This document shows, piece after piece, positions 27,501 to 40,500 of a DNA stretch of 64,000 nucleotides (positions within the stretch are counted from its first letter, which is position 1; every line of letters begins with the position of its first letter). This DNA is from Amblyornis subalaris. Its lineage: Eukaryota > Chordata > Aves > Passeriformes > Ptilonorhynchidae. The notes below the pieces were generated by a model. It saw only the letters and a program-made list of their open reading frames with translations, was not told the origin of the DNA and made no database searches. Made by a program: the position numbers and the translations under genes. The DNA lies in the NCBI GenBank assembly GCA_018881555.1, contig JACAXG010000002.1, positions 24,453,786-24,517,785 on the forward strand, read 5' to 3'.

Positions 27501-30500
27501 TTGGGCAAAAATCATCAGTGCATGAATGTGGCACCTTTTCACTTAAGTTCCAGTAGCAATGAGATCATTAAAAAATAATGAATGACTTAAATATTTTGCA
27601 CAAAGCAACACCTNAGTGGATTTTAGATGCTTTCTGGAATGAATGTTCGAAATATTATTTAGATGGATATCACGACTTTACAGTTTCATCACTATAAGTT
27701 TCAGTTGTGATTCTATAAAATAAATAGATCTACCCCACCTTCAGAAAGTGATGTACCATGAATTGAGTGATATCTTCCATGAGTTTTGTGTGTTGCAGCA
27801 TAACTACATCCTGTTATATGTGGACTCCATTAAATTGTTTAAAAAGTCCATAGATGGCCACCAAACAAGACATTTAATTTGTCAAAAAATGGGTTTAGAA
27901 AATATTGGATGCTGAACACATCAGACATCAGATACTGAAGATGTGAAAACATGCAAATAGTGATTGAGAAACTAAAAGAAGGACAATACAGAGCCAAAAA
28001 CATAGGATTAACCTAACAGAAAAAAATAGGAAATGAGCCAAAAGTGTGAGTAAAATCTGAATGAGGCCACTAAGAAACATTTTCAAACCATACCTTTTGT
28101 CTTAGTTTCAGTCGTAGTTCTCTTTTCATCAGTCTTTTTCTTCTCCTCTTTTCTCTCTAAAAAAGGAAATCAAAGTTCAGCTGGCTACTTTTACATAGAA
28201 ACACACAAACACTGTATGTATGTATGTATGTATGTATATATACATTTGGGATGGGGAATCCTTCATTAACTGCAATATGTTCAGGATTTGATAAGGTGGT
28301 CACTTACTACCAGCAGCTTAGAAATACAGCTTAATACTCAGAGAGTGAATATGGTGCTAAGGATAAAACTGGAACAAATATGCACACCAGATTATTACTT
28401 AAGTACTAATTCAAGAAATTATGTCCATTAACCTGGTGTAACTAATAGTTTATTGTGGTGGCTCAATAGCCATGCACCTGTTCTGCCTCTTTTGTAAAAT
28501 CTGACTGAACGACAGCAAACTTGCAAGTAGTACTTGGGAACAAGTGTAGAATGCCATGAAAAGCCTGCATATACAATATATCTTTATAACACTTTTTATG
28601 AATTGAATCTTTGAAACTGTCATTACAGGACTTCTGTTATTCATAGAGAGTTGCTGTTAAAGCATCATCTACAAAAGAACATGACTTACTCTTTCAAAAG
28701 CATCTGCCTCTATTTTGGCAGTTATTTGGGCAACAGTAGATATAAGAAGAATATTTTCCCTTTTTTTACAACAANCTACAACAATTTAATTACTTATTTC
28801 ATGAATGTTTTGAATTAGAAAATTGAGAGTTCAGTAGAGGACACGAGAAAGCTGTAATTCTTATTTTTCCTTTGGGAAATGAATCCCCTTTTTTAGGGGG
28901 AAAAATACAAAAGTATAAGAATAGGTAATCTAAGTGCTTTTTTAGTTGCTCATCCATGAAAAGCCAAATTTGTTACCTTCAGTTTGTGCTGCATGGTTTT
29001 GGGTGTTGATATAGTTACCGGAACTATAGTTTTCTTTTTGTGATCTTTTACTGTTACATTTGTGGACAAGAAACCAAGCCTTATTATCGTACAAAAGACG
29101 GAACCGTAAGCCTTTAAGCAAGAGTCTTTTATTGAATGGAAAAATATTTCAGGTATAAGAACATTTTCAGATCCAAGAAGCATATATACTCCTACCTCTT
29201 GCATAAAACTAACATGAAGATAAAGGAAAAATAAAAAAAACAAACTTACTTTTCACTTCTCTAGGTACCACAATAGACTTTTGTTCTGCATAGAAAAATA
29301 CATACAAATAGGGAATAAAAATTACATTCTGTACAGCATTTTTCCTAAACCAAAAGAAGTGTGTGTGTTTGATTTTCGAAAAACTGAAAAATTGCTGGAT
29401 CTATAGAGTACCTGAATTCCATGGTCTGTCCATGTTGATTTCATAAACGAAGTTATTTTGCCTATCGTGGAGGCAATGTATTTATCAACATTCAGGCTCT
29501 CCCCAAATCATACTTCTGCTGATTTTCTGACAACTGGATTTAACATTAACCATAATATAGATGTGTTCCACTTCTTTCTTGTTTTAAACAGATTTGTTCA
29601 ATGCATTTCCCTTGTTATTGTCTTCAAAAAATCCTCACATATTATACAGAATGTTTCTCATGGTGTTTTGTGTCCTTAATTCTTCTGCTGAAACCCTGAG
29701 CGCGCTAGACTTCAAGCTACAAATTCCTTTGTGCCGTGAGTGTGCTTTGTGATACTCAGGCTTCTTAGGTATGCGTAGAGCATCAGAGTATTGCTCATCC
29801 TCCACAAACTTGTTTGGAGCTTCATTTTCTTGTATATTTTAATGTTCTTGGCTATCTCTGGGATTCCCAGAAGTCACTCTCTTTCTCTCTCTGACACACT
29901 GTTCCAGAGACTTGTGTTAGGGACTGTGGATGTCTCCTCAAAATGCAAGTCTCTTGAGCTTCAGATTTTACACAAGCTGTTCCACAGCTCCACTTTCCTA
30001 TGCCACCTATGACTTTTTATGGTTCATTTCCACATGTAAGGTAGATCTCCTCTAATTTCTAAAATGAGATTTAATTATTTGTTTACTCTGCCTGAATCAA
30101 CCAAAACTGTTAAACACACTAAGTGTATCAGCTACTGACTGAAAAGAGCTNCTTTCTGTCTTCCTTCCATTAGCCTTTACTTCAGTAACTAGAGGCTGAA
30201 GTGCTGCTGGTACTTCTGTAATGTCCATTTCTTATTGAGTGCCTCAGTTCTGGTGATTTAGTTTGATTATTTTGCTTTCTTACACTTCTGGTGCTAGAGG
30301 ATGCACAGGAATAATTTGTAAGCCCAAGGTCCTTACAACGAGATTCTCTTTCATCGGAGACCGTTTTCTACCTTTGAACTTGTAGCATTTTGAGTGCTTC
30401 TGGGGCCCAGAAAAAACACATGAAATCTGCCTAAGGTTTCATGGCAAGGTTCAGAGCCTTGTGTCTTGAGAGCCACAAGCTGAGGCATGGAGCTTTGAGA

Positions 30501-33500
30501 AGTGGAGCTTTGTATGGGAGATGTAAAGGAAGTGGCAGGAATTTTTACTGCAAACAATCTAAAGCAAAGAGGACTACATCCCTGACTGCAGAATCTTCAT
30601 TGCCAAGTCATTCCACCAATTAATCCCACTGACATAATTTTCTTCCATCAAGCTCTCAGGTTGCATTATTCAGAGTGTCCAGGCAGCCTAGAGATGTCCA
30701 TATTTGTTATGAAATTTCTGGAGGATGATTACATAGAAGTAGCAAAGAACTGTGGCCCCTATTTCCCAGTTACTCTGCCTAATGGAAGATATGTGCTCTT
30801 GGCCAAGTCTGAGAAAAACAATCACAGAGCTTCCATTCACATCTCAGCTGCATCTGATGTCCTTCACAGCTACTGCTGAGAGAAATTTATGTAAATGAAA
30901 ACGATGGACTTGGTAGATGGATATTATGGAGAGCTATTTCTGATTTAAGGAAGTAATCCCATTTCTTGAATAAATTTATTTCCTCTCCATTTGAGTAGCT
31001 CACACTTAGAATGTTGCATATTAAGTGTATATTTAACACAGAAAAACTTGTAATTTCTGAAGCAGTAAATGTAGTGAGCTTTCTGCAGATATGTACACAG
31101 CTAAATTAAGAGGCAGAGCAAATAATTAAATGGGAACTTAGGCAGGTCTTTTGCACTGTAAAATACGAACCCCATCTGTCGTCTGAAAGCACTTATTTTT
31201 TTAGCTGGGAACAGTTACAGAACTACAAAGGGCCATGCATCAACTGCATATCATAATATGCATAAATTGTGGGTTACACAAGTAAACACAAGGTGCTTTT
31301 GATTCAGCCTTGACCACAACACGAAATTTAAGTGCAATTGACTATTGAAAAAGCTATTGTTATTGCTACTGTTTCTGATAATATAACTAACTGATAATAT
31401 AATTAACAGCATTTTTTCACCAATAGCACTACTCCTGAGCCACATTTTATGGACAGGGTGTAAGACATAAGAGTAAAAAAAGACCTCACCTTCAAAAGCC
31501 TTCAATACATTTACAGGAATGAAATAGAGATATATGCAGCTGGCAGAGTCCATGACAGAATCAGTCATCAAGGCAAGCAATGGACTTTTTATTTAGNCAA
31601 GTTTTTTTCTGTAGACTTTTTATGTAGTATGAGAAGTCCAGTGAGCATGAGAAGTGTGAATTAAAGCAGTGATGTACTACTGAATGGGAAATTCAGGTAA
31701 AAAAATATTCCTGGATGAAAAATACAAAGAAGTAGCATAGAATAATTTCCTTGGGAAGTGATTGGATTGAAGAGAACAGCCCTTAAAGCAAAGAAGCATA
31801 TGAGATGGAATTACTTATTTTTTAATAAGAGGTGAAGGACTGAAGCAAGTGGAAATACAAGTAAGNTTCAACAAAGACCAAGAAAGAGGTGTTTCAATCT
31901 GAATTTCCCTTACCCACCTTTGACAACGTCTTTGTGTTATTCTCATTGGACAGCAGCTAATTCTTGGACAACGGTGGGAGGGGAGATAAGAGAAGCATGC
32001 TAACAATGTGGCACTTGAAATCAGGCCTGGTAAGACCAGTGTGCTACTGTGCCAGTGCTGAGTGGAATCTAAATTTAGGGATGCACATGAGTTACGAGGC
32101 ATAGTGTTATAGGAATGCTACACAGGAACTGGAAGAATAAGGTGTTCTAAGAGTTTCTTTTCCATATTGCTCCAGTTGGTCCACGTGCTTATGGATAGTC
32201 TGATTCTGGAAGGCATTGTCAGCTCATCACATCCCCTGTGAGAAACTGAGGTAAGAAGGGAAGAAAATACAGCCACTGATTCCTTCTGGTGGAGAGGCAT
32301 GCATATAGCAAACACTAACTAGTGGGACTGAATGCCAGAACTCTGGAGATGGTTTGATTCGCATAAGCTTTCTGAAGTTCAGATACTTATACAAGGCTTA
32401 TCTGTGTCTGCCTAAAACCCTATTGTCAGGAAATCTGAGGAGGAAAGCTCTTGTGAGAGACTTTGGATATTGCCTGACTGCAACAGCTTTTCTTGCCTAC
32501 AGATTCTTGTCCTGGCAGAATTAAGGACCAGCAGAGAACTGGGTATACTCGCTGACATAAAAACAGAACAAAACAAACATTAATTTAGCCTTTCCTGAGA
32601 AACTGTGATTCAGACTGAACACAGTGACTTCATTCTAGATAAAACTTCATTCCATTTTTCTCCAAGCAGCTCTGTACACCTTAAGCTGTCACTGGCATAA
32701 TTTTAAAAGACCATTCCGAAAAAACCCAAGCTGTATTTTTAAAATTTTATTTCCTTATTAATTTTGAAGGGATTACAATTGCTCTTAGTTTTCCTTTGTG
32801 ACTGAAAACCTTTCCCTGAACTTAATAAAAGTTTTGCTGTTGATTTCAGTGGGAGTTGGATATCCTTTTAAACAACAATATAACTCATTGCATTTCAGTT
32901 TTTGATGATATTTCATTTCTTTTCCCTATGCCTGTTGCTTAGAGTGGAGACTGACAATGCCTGGTCAGTTGCACTTTTGATTCTGAACAATTTAACACCC
33001 ATTCACACAATAAAGTCCCTTTAGGCTTACAAACCTCTTGGAGGAATGAAAAAGCAATGCAAGGAGATATTTCTGCTTAGTTTAGGATGTCATGGAAACT
33101 CATACTTTTATGATTAAATCTAAATTTCAAGTAAAAATTGAGCTGAGCTCTCTCTTAGAAAAAAAATCTCTTTCTGGGATAAGAGAGTCCTTGTTGAGCA
33201 GGTTATTTCCTCTGTGAGAAATAATTCTGTCTTGATTCAGCCAGACTACTGAAAGGTCAAGAAAGATCAAAGAAACCTAAATAGTATTAATCCAAATTTC
33301 CTAAAGTCTTAGAATTGCTTTTTTCTCACACACAAACACATATAGATGCACGCACATGTGCACACATGTTCTCTCTAACTTACGGGTGAGTGTTTAGGCC
33401 AAAATGAAGGGCTAGTTTTTGCAAAGGTCTTTTTAAATGGCACCACATTTATTTTTTTTTTTTCAGCAGAGTAGTGAAATACAATTTGTTCTCATATTGA

Positions 33501-34508
33501 GCAAGTGAAAGACTNTTGGGGCACACAGATCACTGGAGATGTAGCACACCCTGAAGTCCTAGGCAATCTCTCCAGCTTGACTTTGCTTTTTGAAACTGCT
33601 TCACTGTTTTCAAATCCCGATCTGAGACACTATTTGGCAGCTGTGAAGATTGCTTATGGAGATACTTTTGAGGTCTGCAGAGTCTATGNAATAGAAATAT
33701 CATGCTTGAAATTCCTAATGCTTTCATGTGACCTACATAAATGTTTCTTATTTCTTCCTGTAGTGATTATAGGCTCCTTTTTCATGGCTCTGTAGCATTA
33801 AGCACCAGAACTCTTTGTTAATGACATAGGCCATATGTTGGCCTCACTAAACAACACAGTGTGGAGCAAAGGAATAAAAATACCAGTGTGATGAAGCCAG
33901 AGCATGCAGACCAAGGGAACAAAGAGAGTANAGACCAACTTCCAGAACAAGACCAGCAACTGAAACTCGACTGGGCAACGGTCAATGGCAAATATGATGC
34001 AAATATGATTATGATGGATAATTAAATTCCCAGGGGACACTGAGGTTTTATGGTACAGCCTTCACTAGCAAGAGCCAAACCAACACAGCTAAGGCTAACC
34101 TTCTTCTTCCTTGTGACTGACATTCCTACTAGGCAACACCAATCTATATCAGCAGCAATTGCGTTACCAGTGCTGGGAAGGGTTTTGCTGATGCTTTTTA
34201 TGGGGCATGCTTTTGAGCAAGAATGTCTGAGCTTTAATAATGGGATGATGAGGTTATGTGGGACCTCTTTTGCAGGAGTTTCCTTTTTCTTTCCAAAAAA
34301 CCATGGCCTTTGAAAGCCCGGAGAATCTTAATCCAAGTAAGTATTTTCCATTTGCAGGTGCAATATATGCAAAAGACTATTGCTTTTCTATAACATTTAG
34401 AAAGCATTTTGAGAAGTTAAAATAATCTTCAGGGATATTGGTTTGTGTTTTATTGGGTAGACTTTGGTGAATATTTATTTTAAAATACATACTCTAATAT
34501 TGTAAATG

Positions 34509-34553
<45 letters not shown>

Positions 34554-37500
34554 ATGAGAAAATATAATAGTCGAATCAAAATATACGTATCCTTATACAT
34601 AGTTTTTTCTACATTCTAGTAAGCTTTTCTCTAATGTCTGTTTAATTTTTTGTATTTTATGATAGAATAAAAATAGTACAGAAGAACCTCATGTCATTAA
34701 GGAAAATGTCAAGGGCTTTCTGAAACAGNGAAGATATAGGGTTTTTTCATCATTGCTAAATTATTAGAATTTACTGGTTAAATGTCTAATTTAAACCATT
34801 AAACAGCTCACTTTGAAACCTTGTTCATATTATTTCAAAGGTTTTACTGTCTTCAGTACAGACTCATGGAGATGTAGGGCCCATATTTCTCAAAAATCTT
34901 GTTATGTTGTATGTACAGTAATGCATTAAAGCTAACCAAATTGTTCCATCTAATAACNTAGATTATACCTAGACCATTGTATTATGATATTTCTAATACG
35001 AATATTTTTCTTTTTTTCTATTTTTATTCTCCCTTGGATTAAAATTTNTCAGAAAATGGATTTTCATCCACAACACGTCAGTATTACAAAGAATATTCTA
35101 AATCGGGAGAAAAATTTCAAAGTTGTGCCTTTTTGAAAGGTTTCTGTTGTATCCTGAATCACAGTCTTTCACTGGAAGGATTTTTTTAAGGGTAATTGAT
35201 TCTATACTATAAAAGAAAAAAAACGAGTTTTTTATAGATCAGTGTTCAGAAGAGAAGGCAGACATTGACAGACTATACANAAGCAGATTGATTTGTACAA
35301 GATTTATGCAGTTCTCTACATCAAGGGAGCTTTGTCAAAATTTGTATTGACTTCAGAAATTTAGATATTCTTGGTTATATCCCCTAATGTTACGTTCATG
35401 AACAGAGGTATAGACTAGAAATTCTTCTTAAAATAGTCAGATAGTGTACATTCAATATAGCAACATAGAAGCAGTTGCCAATTTAGTCTCCACAGGAGTT
35501 TGGGGGAAGTTAAACACATTTCACGACAACTCACTTTCTTGCATTCTGCAAAATTTGTAATTAAAGGATTTTAAGACCTAGAGGAAATACTTTTTTCTCC
35601 TCATAGACTCTCTGAATATGTTACAGAGATTTTTTTTTGCTTTTTTTTTTACCTCACTTAGTATCACAGATACCAGCATGATGGCAAGGAACACCTGGCA
35701 CAATTCAGTGAAAGAAGGGGGATATCTCAGAGGCTGTCACGATTCATTAACAGATCAGAATGGTTATGTTGGTGACTCTTCTATGATAAATGCTCTCCCA
35801 CTCAAAGATACAAGAACAGATTACTAGGACAATATAACTCGCAAAATCATACTCAGATACAATGCTGTTCAAAGGGTTTTTGTGATACAGTGCTCTTCAA
35901 AGTGGTACAAAGAATATGTCTGTTTGAGATCGTACACAACAGGCATTAAGATTGCTTCCACCAGAAGGATTTTGATACAGGCTTCTCACAAAGGTGCCAT
36001 AGTTCTTATGATAAGGCAAAGACATGCTATTTTGGAACAATTAAGGTGAAACCTCACTGATAACTAGCTAAGCCTCTGAGCTTAGTTTTGATATTTCTTG
36101 TCTAAGTGCAGCGTTATCCTGAGAGATTACCCTGCCATGTCAGAGAGAGTAACATGGGAGGACTATCAGAAAGGAAGGTCCTTCTCAGGTGAATGTAAAA
36201 ATGGAGGAAGGCGAAAGCTGTGTGAGCTGAGCANAAATGTCAAGACCTAAGAGAGAGAATCACAGAGCACCAGCGTACACTGCAGAGCAGTTTTAGGATG
36301 TCAGTGAATAACAAAATAAAAGAAATCTAGACTTAAAGGAGGTGAGGAAGACTACAGACAAGGAAGAAGAAGCATATTAAAGTCAAAGTTCAGATAGCCA
36401 TGGAGAACTGATCTGTTCAAATTACTGGTGACACCAGTGTCCTGAGATGGTAGGATCAGTGTCAGCCAAGCTGAGAGCACTGCTTCCAAGTCCTTGTCAA
36501 AGCTCCANAAAAAGATAAGATAAAGAATTTAAAATTAGTTCTTTTACTTCACAGTTTACCAAACAAGGTTTCCAAGCTTGAAATACAAGCAGAAGTTATA
36601 TATCAATGCCTTTCTCTTCACAAATTCCTTTACCCTCTTTCTCTTGTTCATTATTACAGGATCCTATATTTTGTTTTATTATATTCTTCTGTTGGCGATC
36701 TCAGACTTCAAACTCTTCATTGAAGTTTGAAGGTAAGATCTTTGAAAAGAGCCAACCAGCCATGAAATAGGAGAGCAATGATCTGTTCTTTTTCTTTCTG
36801 ACCAGATGAGTACAAAGGATTTTGCTTTTTGACCAGGAGATACCTGAAAATTTCAACTCACACACACAGTTCAGTGCAATTTATTGCATATTACTAGAAT
36901 ATAGTGTACAAATTGAGATTGTCTTAAATAATTACCCCTTTTCCAAAAGATTTACTGTGGAGGTGAAGGAAGAGAAAATGGCAATTACAAGGAGGGAAAG
37001 TCTGTGATTTAATACATAATAACAATATGCTCTTTTTCTAAGACCTCAAGAATTCAGCAGAGCAAAATTTCTACAGGGTATTGGATACTATCCAGGAAAA
37101 AGCTTTCTATTTGAAGGTATCAAACAATCTAAAAATTTTAGAGATATCTGGCACATACACTACCACTATTTCCAACTTATCAGAAAAGAAGAATGGTCCA
37201 AGATTACCTAAANCAGCAGTGGCAAAATAGAGCAATACTGAAAACACGTCAATCTAGAAAAAGAGTAAGATCCTTTCAGCCTTCACCAGCCGTATGACTA
37301 TGTATATAATGTCTGAATATCACTGAGTTGGAAAGCCTAGGGTGTAAGTAGATTGGTTTCATAAATTTTCTGTGTGATAAATGTTCTTTTACTTCCTACA
37401 GTTTTACCTTTTTTTCCAGAGCTGGTTTCTTCTGTCAAAGGCTGAGCTAGTCTTCGATGTNATATAAAGTATGTTTCTCAATTAACAAATGTTTCTATTT

Positions 37501-40500
37501 GTTCTCTGTTCTGACAATTTATTATACTATCTTCAACTATATTTATGATAAGAAGAATTTTTTGTTTCAACCTGTCACTTCTCCTGATTAGTGATATTTA
37601 GAGATGTACCAGTCATAAAGGTATCTAAGCNCTAAGAAGTCACATGCAGATGTCGCTTCAGCTATTCCAAAGATTTAAATTTGTCTGCCTACTCCTCCTA
37701 TTCTCCTCTGACGTTCTGCCAAATATTCCCATAAATTACTTATTTTTTTTTTTCCCAGGGCTGAAATGAAGCTTCAGGGTTTAGGATTCCTAAAAGCACT
37801 GTGGCATATTTTCTCATATATGGAAAACACAGAATAGCACAATAGAACAGCTTTTCACAGTAATGTTTTACAAGTAATTCTGCCTTCTTCATTTCCTCCA
37901 AATCTCTTGCATGAACTGTATTGTATCCTAGTGACTGGCCGAGCCTTAAAGGGAATTTAGTTATATGGTTCTGAGCAGATAATCTCTCCCCCAATTTGTT
38001 TGCCAAATGGGTGTCTAATTTACATTCCCAATTACCTGAATTGCATGCATAAATGAGCTAATGAAACACACAAATGTGTAACTGGTCATAAATAGTCATT
38101 TCTATGTGCAATTGCAGTAATTGCATGCTCNTCATGATTTTGAAAATCAAGAACCTAATGTTAATTTGATGCTAGTTCATCTTGTATAACATTTATATTT
38201 AAAGATGAAGTTTATCACTCAGCAAATGTGGCAGCCTTGTTCTATTATGTCTTTTTCCCATTATGGTTAATTGGTGGATAACAGAGTTTAGCATTGCAGG
38301 GACTTCTTTCTGCTGATCAGCAGGGTTCAAACATTTTCCTAAAATAAGCAGATCTGCAAATCTATTTATATACTATATTGTGTCACAATAGCCACAATTT
38401 TATACTCCTTTAAACGACGTGTTTAAAAAGAAATATTCGTTTGAGGTAACGAGATTTTGGGGAAAGAGATAATCAGTCACATAACGATTTTTATCCAAAT
38501 GTTCTGATTCAAAGTAATCACATTNCAGAAATATCTAATTAATGTAACACTGTTTCAGTCATGGGTCCTGTCAAAATCTAACTCTCATTTTCTGTTTTCA
38601 AATGCAAACAAATCTTGTAGCTCTTGTTACTTATTCTGCTGCCACCCCATCTGTTGTTCTCTTAGATTGCAATTTCTTTCTGGATAAAACAGGACTAAGG
38701 CCTCTATGAGAGAGATTAGCAAGTGCCATGGTGTGACTGAATGACTCAAGTGTCACATGAAAACTGCTACATAACAACACNAAAAGACTCAGGTGTTTCG
38801 TACTATTAAATTGTATGGTGTAAAGACCAAGAATATGTATTGCAGCAATAGTTCTAAGTCATCAGACATAGTTCATTTTAAAATTAAAATGTGTGTTTCA
38901 ACCACTTTACTGTACTGATTAGTCTATAAACAATATAATTCAATGGCAGGCATTATGTTTTAATCTTCTGAAGGTAAGATCTGACTTTGTACTTTTCTTT
39001 CAGTGGTTTTAACAACAGAAATAGGGTTGATAAGTGCAGAGCCAGAAATATTATATTTATTATTGCAAATAATGCACAGAAACATTACTGAATAACAATA
39101 GCTGAAAGAGTAATCCAAAGTATATTAAGAGGATAATGTTGATTATGTTTACAGTTTGACAGTAAGTTATGGCTGAATGCCATTCAAANCATTTTGCAGA
39201 TTAGGCCTCGATCCTGTAATCTTTTTCACTCAGGAAATCCCCCAAGCCATCTGTGGGACTACCATANGGAACATTTAGGTATTGTGCATATGTCAGTGTG
39301 TCATTCCTGTCCCAGGCCTAGTGATTTTATCAGTTTTGTAATATAGGTTATATTTACAAAAAAAAAAGAAAAATCCATTAGAACAGACAGTCAAGTTAAC
39401 AAATAGAAGCCAATAAAGGTGGAAAAACTCAAACTTGCCTTCAATAGCTGCTGGTTTCTTTCTTGGACTATGTTCTAGAAGAAGACGAGGTGGTACGAAT
39501 TCCTTATGTCCTGCACAGAAATATACAGGTTAAGAAGCATAGAAAATNTATTTACCAACAGGCTGAGCAGTTTCACTGGGAGGCTGAGCTCCCTTCAAAA
39601 TTGTTCATATTAAAAATATTACACTGTGCATAAAAGCTATTATCTTTCAGACACCACAGGAAGGAAATGTATTTCTCAACAAATANAGTAATTTATTTTT
39701 GAGTCACATTTGAAATCAAAGAAGTCCAAGTGACTCAAACATATGCTGAAATGCTTATGGTTCTGTTTTTCTTCATTAAATTCAAAAGAGAAGAATAATA
39801 CTATGATAATAAGGTTACATATTCATGATGCCTCTTCTACAATAAAGTCTTATTTTCTTTTGTCAAACGAATGATCTTCAGTTGCTCCCTCAAGTCCACT
39901 TANTATGAAATCCTGGAAACACCAGTAAAAATTATGATGTTTCTCATCCTTAAGGATTATTCTTAATTAGCCAATACCAACCAGGTCATGCATTGGAAAC
40001 ACTGATGAGGTTCTGATTCCAGCTGCTGACTGAAACACCTCTACGCTCTCAGAGTGTTCAGCTGGGACTTTCTGTACTGTCTTAGTCTATGTGCAGATAC
40101 CATGTTTTCTACAAAACATTTTTCACTTGATTTCTCCAAAGATTCACAAAAGTATTTAGTGTACTTTTATAGTACTTATGCTTATTTTCTAGTTTATAAC
40201 ATATTTGCAGTCTCCTTATTTTCTTTTAATTTCTTTCTCTGACATTTAGAAGCTATCCTGTCATTTGGAAAGTATAATTTTTTGTGACCTGAGAAATAAA
40301 ATTAATTAGTCAAATATAATATGGGTTCAGTTATTTGCACAAGCATACATTCACTGCACCAGAGTCAACATGCAATCAGGCCATTAAATCTCAGCTCCAG
40401 CTTCACATCAGAAACTCAAAGCCATGCCTCATTCTTGATGACAGACTCAGAAGAGAAATTAAGATTTTAATGGGCCTTGGAAACTGCAGTATCTTACTTA

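Larger units (their letters stand above)
29286..39438 (-). other. TRDN: Triadin intron (10.2 kb, or two introns if the micro-exon is real)
   Basis: Sequence between exons 39439-39510 and 29250-29285. It contains the 24-bp micro-exon candidate at 37408-37431 and an ATT microsatellite. Otherwise it is AT-rich with short open frames on both strands that I do not recognise. The density of single N bases rises from about 33.5 kb rightward. Confidence 0.65.

Noticed and set aside
28686..28730. Strong AGA/GTAAGT donor on the minus strand preceded by a short open stretch
   Set aside because: In phase 1 the frame hits a TGA. The open frame ends in phase 0, and the upstream AG has no good pyrimidine tract.
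31490..31580. GAAG/GTGAGG donor at 31491 with a phase-1 open stretch upstream
   Set aside because: No AG acceptor gives phase 1, and the encoded residues are hydrophobic ([16 protein letters not shown]), unlike the luminal triadin tail.
36630..36660. Possible 30-bp phase-1 exon (SCNNEQEKE)
   Set aside because: The donor is weak (GG/GTAAAG) and the upstream sequence is A-rich with no pyrimidine tract.
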